From: Brevipalpus yothersi
Lineage: Eukaryota > Arthropoda > Arachnida > Trombidiformes > Tenuipalpidae
Reading direction: 5' to 3'
DNA: 64,000 nucleotides
Assembly: GCA_003956705.1 (NCBI GenBank)
Contig: QZCP01000446.1
Location: 62,001-126,000, forward strand
How positions within the stretch are numbered: the stretch's first letter is position 1; the number at the start of each line of letters is the position of its first letter. The position numbers and the translations under genes are program-made. Below are positions 34,219-46,640 of this stretch, in pieces. The notes under the pieces were generated by a model. The model ran no database searches. It saw only the letters and a list, made by a program, of their open reading frames with translations, and was not told the DNA's origin.

Positions 34219-34465
34219 NNNNNNNNNNNNNNNNNNNNNNNNNNNNNNNNNNNNNNNNNNNNNNNNNNNNNNNNNNNNNNNNNNNNNNNNNNNNNNNNNN
34301 NNNNNNNNNNNNNNNNNNNNNNNNNNNNNNNNNNNNNNNNNNNNNNNNNNNNNNNNNNNNNNNNNNNNNNNNNNNNNNNNNNNNNNNNNNNNNNNNNNNN
34401 NNNNNNNNNNNNNNNNNNNNNNNNNNNNNNNNNNNNNNNNNNNNNNNNNNNNNNNNNNNNNNNNN

Positions 34466-34500
<35 letters not shown>
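34139..34500. repeat. (GA)n microsatellite containing an assembly gap
   Basis: An uninterrupted GA run at 34139-34218 and 34466-34499, with Ns from 34219 to 34465. The true length is unknown. Long repeated Arg-Glu or Leu-Ser frames across it are artefacts. Confidence 0.95.
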
Positions 34501-34503
<3 letters not shown>

Positions 34504-34605
34504 ACATTCGAGCGAATTATATTTATCGGGTGTGACGAATGCTGAATTGATCGTAACAATGTACTCCGTTCGGAGACAGTCTCCCATTGTTTCCTTAAAA
34601 TACTT

Positions 34606-35170
34606 TACAGCTATTCTCTCTCACATAGCCATCTTGTGTCTTCATGGTGGACAAAAGAAGCTGATTCTAGGAATTGGAACATCTCTGGATCTCCTTCTAG
34701 AGGATTTTCTGAGGGGAGAAAATATAATTATTCATTCAGGGAAGAGTCGAAATACTAACTATCAAAATGAAGATTTTTGGGTACTGATTTGAATCGGTAG
34801 GAGGAAGATTTCAATCGCTTTTTTTCTAGTACGATGTCTCCCAGTAGAGATATATTATCGGAGAAAACTTTTTCTAGAGTTTCAATCGGGTTATTACGAA
34901 AATTCAGTCGCTAGAAGCTTCAGAAAGCTCGAGTCAGATAAATTTTTGATGGATAGGAGAGCTCGAAGTCATGAATAGTCAATTCTCTCAGGTTTGGAGC
35001 CAACTCGCATCTGATTTCAGTTCATGGGTCCATATTCTTGTTATTGACGAGAGTCAAGGCTAATGGACACTCGGACAGGAATAACTCATCAAATCTCCTC
35101 AATGACTCGACCGGAAAACGGCAATTATCGATACAAATGTATTTGTACTCGGTGCATTCAAGGCAATCTC
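34606..35170 (-). pseudogene. LRR gene pseudogene 1
   Basis: Minus-strand remnant of the secreted LRR family. The last exon survives (ENPLEGDPEMFQFLESASF, near 34715-34650), with a consensus intron before it. Upstream exon 2 reads LAPNLRELTIHDFELS (near 35010) and then runs into stops in the repeats. The signal-peptide exon and the N-terminal part of exon 2 are missing. Closest to the intact gene at 48423-49452. Confidence 0.75.
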
Positions 35171-36613
35171 ATGATCTAACATTATTATTATTTTTTCTTA
35201 CAGTCAGTGAGACCACTTCCTTTTTTCTTCCTCTTTCGGGCAAAATTATCGATTGCAGAAACCATAACCGCTGCAATACAGAGCTGACACCACAGCTTGT
35301 GAGTATCGTTGAATTTTTTACTTTTGCTGGTGAATAAAAGTGGTCATCATATCTTGCGTAGACATGGGATTTCGATGCGCTTTCTGGAATCTTTTCTCTA
35401 TTCCACGGGTCCCATTAAGACTTTATATATCGACTTTTTCATGGTCAAAACTTGATCTTTTCAGAGCATTATGAATGAATCTCTCCCAAGTCACATCCAG
35501 TGTTCCAATGGAAAGTTTGAGTTGGGATTGCCAGTGAGTATATGGTCTATGATATACTCAATGTTCTATCACCTTTGAGAATGTGAGTTAAAATTCGTTC
35601 AAGATATCCGTCCATCATCACGATGACTTCATTTGTATTCTAAAGGAAAAAAGTGATAAGAATGTTAATCAAAAAAAGTAATCATGTATCCAGTTATACG
35701 AATGCGCCCAGGTGATTCAAATCTTTTTCCTAATCATACATAGCTCAAAAGACAAGGCATAAAGATTTTACCTATTTGTATTCTGATAGAATGGTACACC
35801 TGAATGGGATATCATAGTCCAGAACATTCATCCAAATTGTCTGAAGTTAAAATCGTAAGAAAGGCACAGACGATCAACTCATTTTGCTTCAATTCACTAT
35901 TAAACACAATTATTGATTGTTGTCTTCAATAGAGACAGCCAAAATCGGCCTGAAAGATGTAGAGATGATCATGATGGATGAACTATATCAGATCACCATC
36001 AAATTTACTCAAAAAATGAGTTGAAAAAGAATTGGTTCAACAATTGCACCACCAAAACATAAACACACCTAATAAACCAGAAACGTGGAAGATGTAAACA
36101 TTGGCTGGAAAAAAAGTCACGTGTCTGAGTGCAAGAGCACATTTACTGAAGCTGATGAAAATTATTTTTATTGTTGAAAAACTTTTTCTCAAAGAATTTA
36201 TCTAATTGACAGGCATGAAATGAAACCCATAAACCGATCCTACTTCATGGCTTTAATTTTTCCCAAGATGAAAAAAATTCTGTCCGTTCCAAAAATTTTT
36301 GGAATAAATCGTGATCAAATGGAAGTCAGATCAAGTGAAACAGAAAAATATTGGATCAAGAGCTGGGAATTCTCGAAGAAATAGGAAATAATAAAATTAA
36401 TTTAATTTATTTAATTCATTCTATTTTATTTCATTTATTTTATTATTCACGATGACGTTGCCTATAAAAGGAGAAAAAAAAGACCTCAATAGGAACAGTT
36501 TTATTTTTAGTCTCAGAGAATTTGCAAAAACTTTCTTTCTTTTCAAAAAAGTTGTTATGCCTCGATCAGTAATTATAATTAGTCCAATCTCTCAATCCAT
36601 AGACAGTCGAAAG
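35171..36613. other. No gene seen
   Basis: AT-rich sequence with short open frames only. No paralogy to the other blocks was noticed. Confidence 0.4.
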
Positions 36614-37221
36614 TTACTTTCTCAAGAGAACAATGGCTGCTGGGAAGGCTTCATTATTCAAGAAATGTCCAGGTGATTTCTTAAGAGCTTCGATTGTGAC
36701 ATCCTCTACTTTTTTCAACAACAATATTGGATTGAAGGTATCTAGAATCAGCTTTGATTCAGGCAAATCCAGAAAGCCCTTTAGCTTGGACTCAGAACTT
36801 TCGTACCGTGTAATATCAGTCATCTGATCTCCATAGTCTCAAGAAATATCGTTTCGCCATCAGCAGAAACTGCATGGAGACAATCAAATTCTAAAGACAT
36901 TCTATTCCTATCTAGAGATAATTAATCCTGGGACAATTGATCGGATGTTGTCTGCTGCTAGCAGAGCTTTTTTTCTAAATCAGCGAGATTAATGGAATAA
37001 AAAGTTTCCATGGCATTCTTCATGATAGATTTTTCCTCTCGAGTCAATTCAGTATCATGTCTCGCAGAATAATTGACTAGTTTCGATAAACGGTCACGTC
37101 TCAGACTCAAATCAGATGCCCATACACTATCATGACCAAATTTCCTATCAACAGACGTGTCAAATTGGATCGAAATTGTTGCTAAGGAAAAAATTAAACT
37201 TGTTACCGTAAACAGATTCAT
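36614..37221 (-). pseudogene. Divergent SEC1 relative, frameshifted or with unresolved splicing
   Basis: The minus-strand frame from 37221 encodes a signal peptide (MNLFTVTSLIFSLATISI) followed by a stretch aligning to SEC1: TELTREEKSIMKNAMETFYS and then INLADLEKK, against KLTEKERSILVEAKNTLTSID and LLEIENK. The frame stops just after a run of seven A (36968-36974). One additional A would continue the homology. A second open stretch, 36823-36614, contains NPILLLKKVEDVTIEALKK, matching DPVKLLRKFEDIAVKAAT of SEC1. The signal peptide is in the same exon, unlike other SEC1 genes. Either a pseudogene, a homopolymer assembly error, or a gene with an intron I could not place. Confidence 0.5.
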
Positions 37222-38004
37222 CGAATAATCTTGTGGCTGATCAGCAAAGAGACAATTAGTTCACCCGCCATCAGTTATCGAGATTAGAACTGGGAAATAT
37301 TTTATTTTAACTTCCCAATATTCCTCCATGAATAAATCATATCACCTTCTCTTTCTCATAGAATGGTGATGTGGTAGACTCGTAGAGAATGGATCACATG
37401 TGTACCGTCTAAGAGACATGCATAGAAAATAGCAAACTACTTGCAATAGTCCTCATTCTTATGAGGAGATGGCCTACATCTAGTTTAAAAACAGTGATTG
37501 ATTCAAGAACTCTATTTATAAGTACATAGTGTATTATCAGAGAAAAGATGGAGAAAAAGGGATGTATTTCTTCACAAAAAAAATTCATCAATTGAATGCC
37601 TGTATTCATGTCTGTTGAAGGAACGTCTAGAGAATTTCCACAAGAATTGCTCTTCGAACAATCACACAACTGGATGTTTGGATGATTGAAGATTTTTAAG
37701 TTGATTGTTTGGTTTATGGAGTGTATCTTATACACTGTACCTCATTCAGAGAAAAATTAAATCATATAATTTGCAAGAGTAACATTATGTTTCAAACACT
37801 TCAAATAAAAGAATTTTGAATTCTGTGCTTTCATGAAAAGTCAAAATTTTCAACTTAAAAGGCCTAGAATGAGTCTGGTTGTTGCATAGATTAGTACTGT
37901 GTGGTTTGAAATAGTCCAAAACATCCTTGAAAAATGTCCAGCTTATGAGGCTTCTAGAAGGTCAATCAAAATGAGTATTCATGGAAACATATTTGATATT
38001 TATA
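37222..38004. other. Intergenic, no gene seen
   Basis: Between the SEC1 relative and the 3' end of the ENPP-like gene. Open frames lack motifs. Confidence 0.4.
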
Positions 38005-39638
38005 TCATTGCATGCTTAAGCGTAAAAGTTCTTCGGTCACATCGAGCGTTCCATTATACTTATATTTGGGATCAGGGGGAAGATTTATCAGCTTCATCAT
38101 GAGAGGATATAGATCTATATCATAGAATGATTTGTTCTGCTCAAAATTTTTGCGAAAATCAGGCCCATGTCCTAGGAAGAGGGCTCGCAGATCCATCAAT
38201 TCATTATCATACCCATGATTACCCCATGTTTTGCCAGGCTTTTTCCAACACTGTACGCATAGTTCCAAATGATAGTCAGCTACCAACACCAGATCACCGA
38301 TTCTTCGATTATATCTGTAGAGAAGAAGTGAAGAGAAGATATTTTGGAGGTGTTGGAAATTTTTCAACTCTTCAATACAACTTTGGAACGTTTGACAAAG
38401 ATGATTACAGACTAAGGTTGGTTCTTTATGGCTCAGTTCATGGTCAGAATTTTGTCTATTTGAGAGTATGCATCTGAACCATAAGGAGGTAGGAGCGATG
38501 AGAAAAGTTCGATCTAAAATTGAAACTCACCGATATTTGAATCTTTCTGGAATCTCCTCTCGTCGATAAACTTCAAAGGGCTTTTCAGAAGAAAGATTCT
38601 TGAACATCTCATATACTTGTTCAAATTTTCCTTCGTTCGGCCATACATTGAGCACCGCAGTTGAAGCTTTCTCTACCTCGTATAAACTCATATCGGTGGT
38701 CTTGGTCAGATCTAAGGATCCATTCACAATTGCAAACCCATGATCGCTGACCACCATAAGATTTGTATCTGAATAGAAATGATTTTCCATCAAACTATCT
38801 ACCAATATGCCTACCACTTCATCTGCAAGTCCAACAGCTTTCCAAACTTCATTTGAGAAAGGAGGATACACATGTGATGTTTCATCGGGTTCATCAAAAT
38901 AGACCAGAACGAGATTGGCACGATCATCGGCTTTCATCCATTTTATCATCTGTTCTGTATGATTTCTGAACAATTCTATTTTCTTATTTCTATCCTCCGT
39001 AGATATGAAAGGAATCTGATAATCTGAATGGTAGCCTTGATAGGTTGACATTGAACCAGGCCACATTATAGTTGCACTATGACCATTCTTGGATAACATT
39101 TGATTGGCGACCTGAATGATATTATGAAATGAATAATTTTGAGATGAGAAATTATCGATATTTCACCATCCGGTATTCAACTCACCCAAATTGGCCTAGA
39201 ATAACCGTTATCCCACCAAAATGGACTATTGTTCGCTTTATGAAAGTGTACATTGAATTTGGGATCATACATGTTGTTGCTCACTACACCATGATTCTCT
39301 TCATATAGCCCAGTTACCATTGACAGATGATTTGGAAAAGTCAACGAAGTAAACATTGGTTTCATCTTACCAAAGGAACCAGCCTGCTTGAGTTTCCATA
39401 GATTCGGGGTTCTGTCCTCACTGATATAATCAGGACGGAATCCATCAAGAGACAGTATAATTAAAAATTTTCCTGAGGAATTCGTTGATTTGTCCCCATT
39501 CAAGATAAAGATGATAACTGAAGTGAACACGATTGATAAAACAGTGAATGAGCCCAGAACAAGAATCAAAATACCACGACTGTTGAGTTTGTCTGATTCG
39601 CTAGAAGAAAAACCAATCAAACTATCAAAATCGACTTT
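38005..39638 (-). CDS. ENPP-type ectonucleotide pyrophosphatase/phosphodiesterase
   Basis: Model: complement(join(38005..38314, 38531..39111, 39186..39638)), 447 codons plus stop, 5' end incomplete. The family hydrolyses extracellular nucleotides or phosphodiesters with two zinc ions. Visible in order: a short cytosolic N-terminus; one membrane anchor (GILILVLGSFTVLSIVFTSV); LIILSLDGFRPDY (metal Asp); MFTSLTFPNHLS (catalytic Thr); YFDEPDETSH (metal Asp and His); VVSDHGFA (metal Asp-His); and GNHGYDNELMDLRALFLGHG with the last His. So all catalytic residues are kept. It lacks the nuclease-like domain and is similar in size to ENPP4/5. Introns are 216 and 74 bp, and frame closes at both. The start codon is not in these exons. 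A tempting exon ATGTCTCGATG|gtaagt (39692-39682) is in the wrong phase. It probably acts at the cell surface as a type II protein. Confidence 0.88.
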
Positions 39639-40149
39639 CTAATAAATCAATATGGTATATTAACATGCAAACTTGACTTACCATCGAGACATTTTCAGTT
39701 ATAATGAGTGTTTGTTTTCATTTTGTTCGTGTATCCATTAGAATTGTGAGTAAGATAAGATAATAAGATGATTAATAATCATTTATCCACTTGATTTAGC
39801 TGAATAGTGTATCCTGTATGTTATCGAGATGACACCTCTACGAATCTCTTTGTTATTATACATGTCATGAGACCGGCATTATCGGTCGCTCTCTATGACT
39901 CATGATCATGCTTTGCATGGATGATGAAAATTTTCGATTGTTCATGGGGTGATTCGAGCTAATCAGGGACTATTCGATCAATGGCTACTTATTTGCTTGC
40001 ACCCGATTAGGTAAACCCATCGTTGTTCAATTGAAAGATGATTGCTATTCAACAAATAAATTAGAGTATAGGGTTCAGCTGATCCCCTTTCTTTCTCTTA
40101 CTGACAATGGAGTTTGTTTAGCCAGTCGAAAACTCACCATCAAGATATA
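39639..40149. other. ENPP upstream region
   Basis: It should contain the first ENPP exon. The splice-like ATGTCTCGATG|gtaagt on the minus strand (39692-39682) is followed by an acceptor at 39639-39640, but 11 nt of coding sequence leaves the frame off by one. No other gene is seen. Confidence 0.4.
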
Positions 40150-40476
40150 GATTTTTAAGAACTGATTTGAATTGATAGAAGAATGTTTTCAATTGACTTT
40201 TTTTCCAGTACGATCTTTTGCAGTAGAGGCATGTTATCGAAAAAACATTTTCTCTAGAGTCTCAATCCAGTTGTTGCTAGGATTCAATCTTTTGAGCTTT
40301 GGGAAACTTGACCACGAGAGCTTTTTCGACAGAGAGGGAAGCTTGAAATCATGAATAGTCAATTCTCTCAGGTTAGGAACCAGGTAATCCATTCCATGGA
40401 TCCATGGAGTGAGTATGAGCTGGATGAGTTTATTTGATCTCTTTATCTCCTCTCCCATTGCATACTCATTATTCAA
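40150..40476 (-). pseudogene. LRR gene pseudogene 2
   Basis: Minus-strand LRR fragment: VPNLRELTIHDFKLPSLSKK then FPKLKRLNPSNNWIETLEK, close to the gene at 48423-49452. An extra T in the run before CGATAAC (near 40235) shifts frame, and downstream text (NMPLLQKIVLEK-like) continues in another phase up to a donor-like 'gtgag'. The N-terminal half and final exon are missing. Confidence 0.75.
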
Positions 40477-41395
40477 TTAAAAGAGTTGAATCACCACTCA
40501 TTAATCTCATGTGCTTACACAGTTTTGGTGCGAAAAAAAGAAGCGCGATTGGCACGCCAGCTCATGGTCAACGCCACATCGAGTGGCGTGATTCAATGGG
40601 TAGGCTGATCCATTTGTGATCTTGAAACTATTTCTCTCTCTCTTATTCTCTCTCCTGCATTTGCTTCCTCCAACATCCATGTTGGATGATCGAATAGAGT
40701 GGAAAACTCGGCAACATCACGCCACATCATTCCATCTTTTTCATTGGCTGACTCTACCTACTCTTCTCTTGGTAAGTGTGCCTCTCTTATCACTTGGATT
40801 GCGATTCCCAGCAACATTGGATCCTATTTTCGGATTAACAGTTTGGTTGTTATTTAATTTTGCTTATTGAAAGTTTACTTTTTTAGTGCACTCTTTTGCT
40901 ACACTACACTCCATCTATCAAAAGTAAGGACATATTTTAGATTCTCTTCCATGCTCATTATCGTTTAAATATTACCGGCAAAATCACATCTGAGAGTGAG
41001 CAATGCAGGCCCTGTGCTACAGTTGAGCTGATCGGTGATTCTCACTGACAGATTCCAGCGAATTCGATTCTTCTTGGAACTTATGATTTCGTGTCTGAGC
41101 ATGTCTTCATGATTCTTTCAACATTCAGTGAGCAGGCACACTTTTGAGAACACCAATTTTATAGGGATCTCTATTTTTTCAATGATTTTCGAATGATTAA
41201 AAATTGAAAATTGAAAATTTTAACGATATGCAGAATGGTTGAATGGCTGATACATGAAGCATCAGTTAAAGTTTCCGAATAGCTTGTTTGATAATTTTCA
41301 GAACAATGTAGCACTACACATTGAATAGTTTGTGATATTTGCTGGCTAAAATGACAATTCAATAACGTGGTCTACGATTTCACCTGTATTTAGAA
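40477..41395. other. ATP-citrate synthase upstream region
   Basis: No coding exon. CT-rich stretches (40620-40680) and unique sequence; it may hold the promoter and 5' untranslated exon of the downstream gene. Confidence 0.35.
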
Positions 41396-44300
41396 ATGGC
41401 CGCAAAAGCTATCAGTGAAGCAAGCTGTAAGCGAATTCTTAATGAACAACTCAGAGGGACCTGTGCCCAAGCTCACTTTGTTGTGGTCAATGAGTCTAAC
41501 CTTCTGGATTTCGATCGATTGATTGATCAACATCCATGGCTGAACAAATCAAAGCTGATTGCCAAGCCTGACCAATTGTTAAAGCGTCGTAATAAGTTTG
41601 AATTGGTTGGAAACAATTTGGATTTGTCTGAGGTAAAAGCTTGGATCACTGAACGAATTGGCAAAAATGTTAAGGTAGGTAGATCGGGAATACAAATACA
41701 AATACTTACTTGCAATTTGCTAGATCTATTTGGCTTTTATATTAGAATGTTTGCTGGAAAAATGAGAGTAAATGATATTGATAATGAAGAATTCATAGTC
41801 AAGAGTTAGATCGATCTTTCCAAAGTACAAAATCTAAGCAGTTCAATGCCAGCCCAGCCAATTTAATTCTAAATTCTAAATTTTATGCATATGATATTCC
41901 TTTTCGATGCTTCGAGCGTTCATCCTTATGCAGACTAGTAGCTCTCCAGTCCTCAAAACTTCCTCTTTTCCTTGAATTTCATTTTGTGATCCGATAGTTG
42001 CCAATCACATCCTATGAATTTGTATCGATGCTTTTAGTCTGCTGTGATCCTCGTTATTAGATTTTTTTTTTCAATTGGATTAACCAAATGAGAATACATA
42101 ATTTTTTTGTCTCAAAGGTTGTCCATGCCACTGGCAAATTGCGCAATTTTATTATCGAACCCTTTATACCTCACAAACCTGAAGAAGAGGCATACATATG
42201 TATCCAATCTCACCGCGATGGTGATACAATTTCGTTCCACCAGGGAAATATGAACAATGATGATGTTGGGTTAAAAGCTCTGAAAATAGATATACCTGTT
42301 GATGAGAAGTTAGATAAAACATTGGTTAAAAAACAGCTTCTCATAAATATTCCGGACCACAAGCACGATATCGTGTACAAATTCATTGACAAACTGTACA
42401 AATGCTATGTTGATCTGTTCTTCACCTACCTCGAAATCAATTCCCTGATCATCACCGACTCAACCATTTATTCGCTAGATTTAGCTGCTAAACTGGACGC
42501 TACAGCAGAATTTATCTGTAAGACAAAATGGGGTGAGATCGTATTCCCACCTCCTTTTGGACGTGATGCATACGCAGAAGAATCATATATAGCGGAATTG
42601 GATTCAAAATCGGGTGCTAGCCTCAAACTGACTATACTGAATCCAGCAGGTCGTATCTGGACAATGGTAGCTGGTGGCGGTGCTTCAGTTGTTTATACTG
42701 ATACCATTTGCGAATTGGGTGGTGCACATGAGCTGGCAAATTATGGTGAATATTCAGGTGCACCATCGACTCAGCAAACCTACGAGTATGCCAAGACTAT
42801 TTTGAATCTGATGACCAAGAATAAGCGTCCAGATGGTAAAGTTCTCATAATCGGAGGTAGCATCGCCAATTTCACTAATGTAGCAGCAACATTCAAAGGA
42901 ATAGTAAAAGCACTGCAACAGTTTCACATCAAGTTACAAGAGAACAGAATCTCAATTTTCGTCCGTCGTGCAGGTCCAAATTATCAAGAAGGCTTACGCA
43001 ATATGCGAGAAGTTGGCAAAACTCTAGGAATTCCTGTACATGTTTTCGGACCCGAGACACACATGACGGCTATTGTTGCAATGGCAATGGGAAAACAAGA
43101 TGTACCAAAAATGCTTCCACCAAACATAACGACTACAAATTTCCTACTTCCTGGGGGAATGATGCAAGCCAATAATGCAAATATTATGAGTGAAGCTAAG
43201 CAACCAGAAAGTGCATCTAGTTCTATCGAGTCACCAAGTTTCCCTAGAGTCCATTCAGCAAGAAAAGTTGATATCGATTCCGCCGATAGACTCCTATTTT
43301 CACCTGACACCAAAGCAATTGTATGGGGAATGCAGAATCGAGCTGTCCAGAATATGTTGGATTTCGATTTTGTTTGCTCTCGGAAGAGCTGGTCAGTCGC
43401 TGCGATTATATATCCTTTCAGTGGTGATCATAAGCAAAAATTTTATTGGGGTCACAGGGAGATCTTTATTCCTGTCTATCAGAATATGTCAGATGCAATG
43501 GAAAAACATCCCGATACTTCAGTTCTTATCAATTTCGCTTCTCTTCGCTCAGCCTACAAAAGTACAGAAGAGGCTCTACAATACCCTCAAATTCGGGTGA
43601 TTGCTATCATTGCCGAGGGAATCCCGGAAAATTTTACTCGCAAAATGATAAAATTAGCTAAAACCAAAAGTGTCACTATTATTGGGCCTGCTACAGTTGG
43701 AGGTATCAAACCGGGGTGCTTCAAGATTGGTAATGCTGGTGGTGTGATAGACAATATTCTCGCTTCAAAACTGTATCGAGCTGGAAGTGTTGGCTATGTT
43801 TCAAGATCCGGTGGTATGTCAAATGAACTCAATAATATCATCTCTTGCTCAACGGATGGAGTTCATGAAGGGGTTGCAATCGGCGGTGATCGATATCCTG
43901 GTTCAACTTTCACCGATCACCTCTTACGATATGAAGCCAATCCAGACATCAAAATGCTAGTTCTACTCGGTGAAATTGGTGGAATAGAGGAGTATGAGGT
44001 GATCGCTGCTGTCAAGACTGGTAGAATAACCAAACCTCTGGTTGCCTGGTGTATTGGAACATGCTCTGGTATGTTCAATTCTGAAGTACAGTTTGGTCAT
44101 GCTGGTGCATGTGCCTACACGGATAAAGAAACGGCATCTGCAAAAAATCAAGCCATGAAAGAAGCAGGCATTCATGTACCCCAAACATTCAATGAGCTCG
44201 GTGAAATGATCAGGAAGGTTTACGATAATCTAGTTACCAAAGGCATCATCCAGCCAGGTCCAGAAATACCTCCACCAACGGTTCCAATGGACTACAATTG

Positions 44301-45282
44301 GGCTCGTGAATTGGGTTTGATACGTAGACCAGCCTCATTCATGACCTCTATATGTGATGAGAGAGGTCAAGAGCTTGTTTATGCTGGCATTCCGATAACC
44401 ACTATTATTACAGAGGATCTTGGTATCGGTGGCACTCTGAGTCTATTGTGGTTCAAGCGAAGTTTGCCATCATATGCTTGTAAATTCCTCGAGATGTGTC
44501 TAATGGTCACCGCTGATCATGGACCTGCAGTATCAGGCGCTCACAATACGATTGTCTGTGCTCGAGCTGGTAAAGACTTGGTGTCATCGCTTGTATCTGG
44601 ATTACTAACAATTGGAAATCGTTTCGGTGGTGCTCTGGATGAAGCTGCACGTCAATATAGTAGAGCCTATGATTTGGAAATGCATCCTAATGAATTTGTA
44701 AACGATATGAGAAAAAAGGGTAAATTGATCATGGGAATAGGACATCGAGTGAAATCTATCAGTAATCCAGATATGCGTGTGAAGCTCATGAAAGACTATG
44801 TGAAGCAAACCTTTCCAGAAACTCCGATTCTTGATTACATCTTGGAAGTTGAAAAGATTACCACATCAAAAGTGAGATCTCAAAAAATGATACTTCATTC
44901 ATGAATATCAATGATATCAACAATTCTTTTTGTTTCCCCGAAAATTTAGAAGCCAAATCTTATTCTTAATGTAGATGGAATGATTGGGGCTGCAGTCGTT
45001 GACCTTCTCCGAAGTAGTGGCTGCTTCACTCTGGAGGAAGCCCAAGAGTATATCGAAATTGGTGCTCTGAACGGACTGTTCGTTTTAGGTCGAACGATTG
45101 GCTTTATTGGTGAGAATCAGATATTACAGTGTTGGAGGATTTCCTAAGCTTTTAATCACAAACATATTCTCATCCTCTAAGGTCACTATCTAGATCAAAA
45201 GCGTTTGAAACAAGGTCTATATCGGCATCCATGGGATGACATCTCATACGTACTTCCTGAAACACTATTGGCAAGAGATTAG
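41396..45282 (+). CDS. ACLY: ATP-citrate synthase (ATP-citrate lyase)
   Basis: Cytosolic enzyme that converts citrate, CoA and ATP to acetyl-CoA and oxaloacetate, supplying lipid synthesis. Model: join(41396..41674, 42118..44871, 44950..45109, 45182..45282), 1097 aa against 1101 in human. All junctions have gt...ag and the frame closes. Residues 1-420 form the ATP-grasp and citrate-binding region ([20 protein letters not shown] near 35). A Ser-rich linker (about 440-460) follows. The succinyl-CoA-synthetase-like part starts at [20 protein letters not shown] and carries the phosphohistidine in [10 protein letters not shown], His754 (human His760). The C-terminal citrate-synthase-like part includes [31 protein letters not shown] and GIGHRVKSI, ending in [14 protein letters not shown]. 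All expected motifs are present. A single 2.75-kb exon carries most of the protein, which is intron-poor for an animal gene. Confidence 0.97.
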
Positions 45283-46369
45283 AGACGAAGTTTCCATGTG
45301 CTCAGTATCTGCAGCTTTCATTCGAACTAATTTGTTAGAAACAGAGAAGACAAAAGTTTGTCGTTAGATCGATCAACGAATGGGAGCATGGTCAATTGTT
45401 TGCAGATTTTGTATACTCATCATGATCAAAAACTAGGGAACGCTCTTACTAAATGTTTCACGCATGTTTAATGTATTCACCAATATTTAGTAAAATGTTT
45501 GGTGGATATTGTCAGCCATAATACAGAGGACTGACAAGACTAACTCGATAATTCAATTAATTTGATGATCTGTTCATTACTGTGATAAAGTCTTTAGTTG
45601 CATCTGATGTGAAGTGAAATCTATTAATAGAAGCTATCTTGATCCACATCATCAATGTTATGGACTTTTTTCTGAAAAGAAAAAAATAAATCTTCAATCG
45701 ATAGGTCAAATTGATTGCTTCCAGACAATTCTTTGAGCATCTATAAGAATGAACTATTATTGGATCCTTTATGGGACCAGATACCAATGAACAAAATACA
45801 ATCAGGAATCAGAATTAATTGTAATATGAATGAAAGTATATAATTCAATCTTAACTTGATCAGAGATGAAAACTAAGTGTGTCCACTAACATAGACATTT
45901 GTATTTTATATCTATTAATAATAAGGATAATTATATTGAATACTAGTGTATATTGGAAATGTTGAAAGAGCTGAATTATTTAATCATACGATCATAAGAT
46001 CGGGATATATAATGTCTCCGGGAGTAGCATCCACTGACCAAATAATAATCCTTCAGATTGGAGTTTGTTGGATCCTAAACAATTGCTCTTTATATCCTTA
46101 CACGTGTTTTTCAGTGAGCAGAAATATTCGATCATAAATCATGAATTTTTGATTAAATATGGATCAGTCAGTTCAATTAATTGATCAATGCTATGTGTTC
46201 CCATTAACAGTCTTAATAAACAATCCCAATTAGTGTAGGATAAACAATGAATATTCGAATGATATAAGTTGAGAAGGGAAACTGATTTGTAACATTCAGT
46301 TTCGAGGAGAATTTTGAACTCTTCCCATCAAAATGGAGGCTTCAAAGTATACTAACAAGCTGCATTTTT
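45283..46369. other. Intergenic; 3' side of ATP-citrate synthase
   Basis: AATAAA at about 45686 lies roughly 400 bp past the stop codon and could be the poly(A) signal. No further gene is seen. Confidence 0.4.
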
Positions 46370-46640
46370 GGGAGAAAATTTTTGTTGGTGAATTTGCTTG
46401 CAAAGTGAAGGCATGCTATTGAAGAAGCTCTCCTCTGATGTTTCAATCTGGTAATTTCGAAAACTGAGCCATTTTAATCTTATGAAACTTTCATTCGAGT
46501 GATGCTTGGACATGAAAGGAAGTTCTTGTTAGTCGTGAATAGACAATTATTCCAACTAAAGGACCAACTAACATCCTTCCATGGATTCAATTTAGTCTTC
46601 ACGAGTATGAAAGTCAACAAATTCTCAGATAAGATTGTTT
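46370..46640 (-). pseudogene. LRR gene pseudogene 3, highly decayed
   Basis: On the minus strand a stretch reads RLKWLSFRNYQIETSEESFF followed by NSMPSLCKQIHQ, matching the LRR block (RLNLRNNQIETLEESFF) of the intact genes. Upstream text shows PWKDVSW-like and leucine-rich remnants broken by several stops. It is the oldest of the three LRR relics. Confidence 0.6.

Noticed and set aside
34066..34587. Long Arg-Glu and Leu-Ser repeat reading frames across the gap
   Set aside because: They are translations of a GA microsatellite and of Ns.
41396..41809. 137-codon frame as a separate small gene
   Set aside because: The first 93 codons are exon 1 of ATP-citrate synthase; the rest is intron read-through after the donor at 41675.
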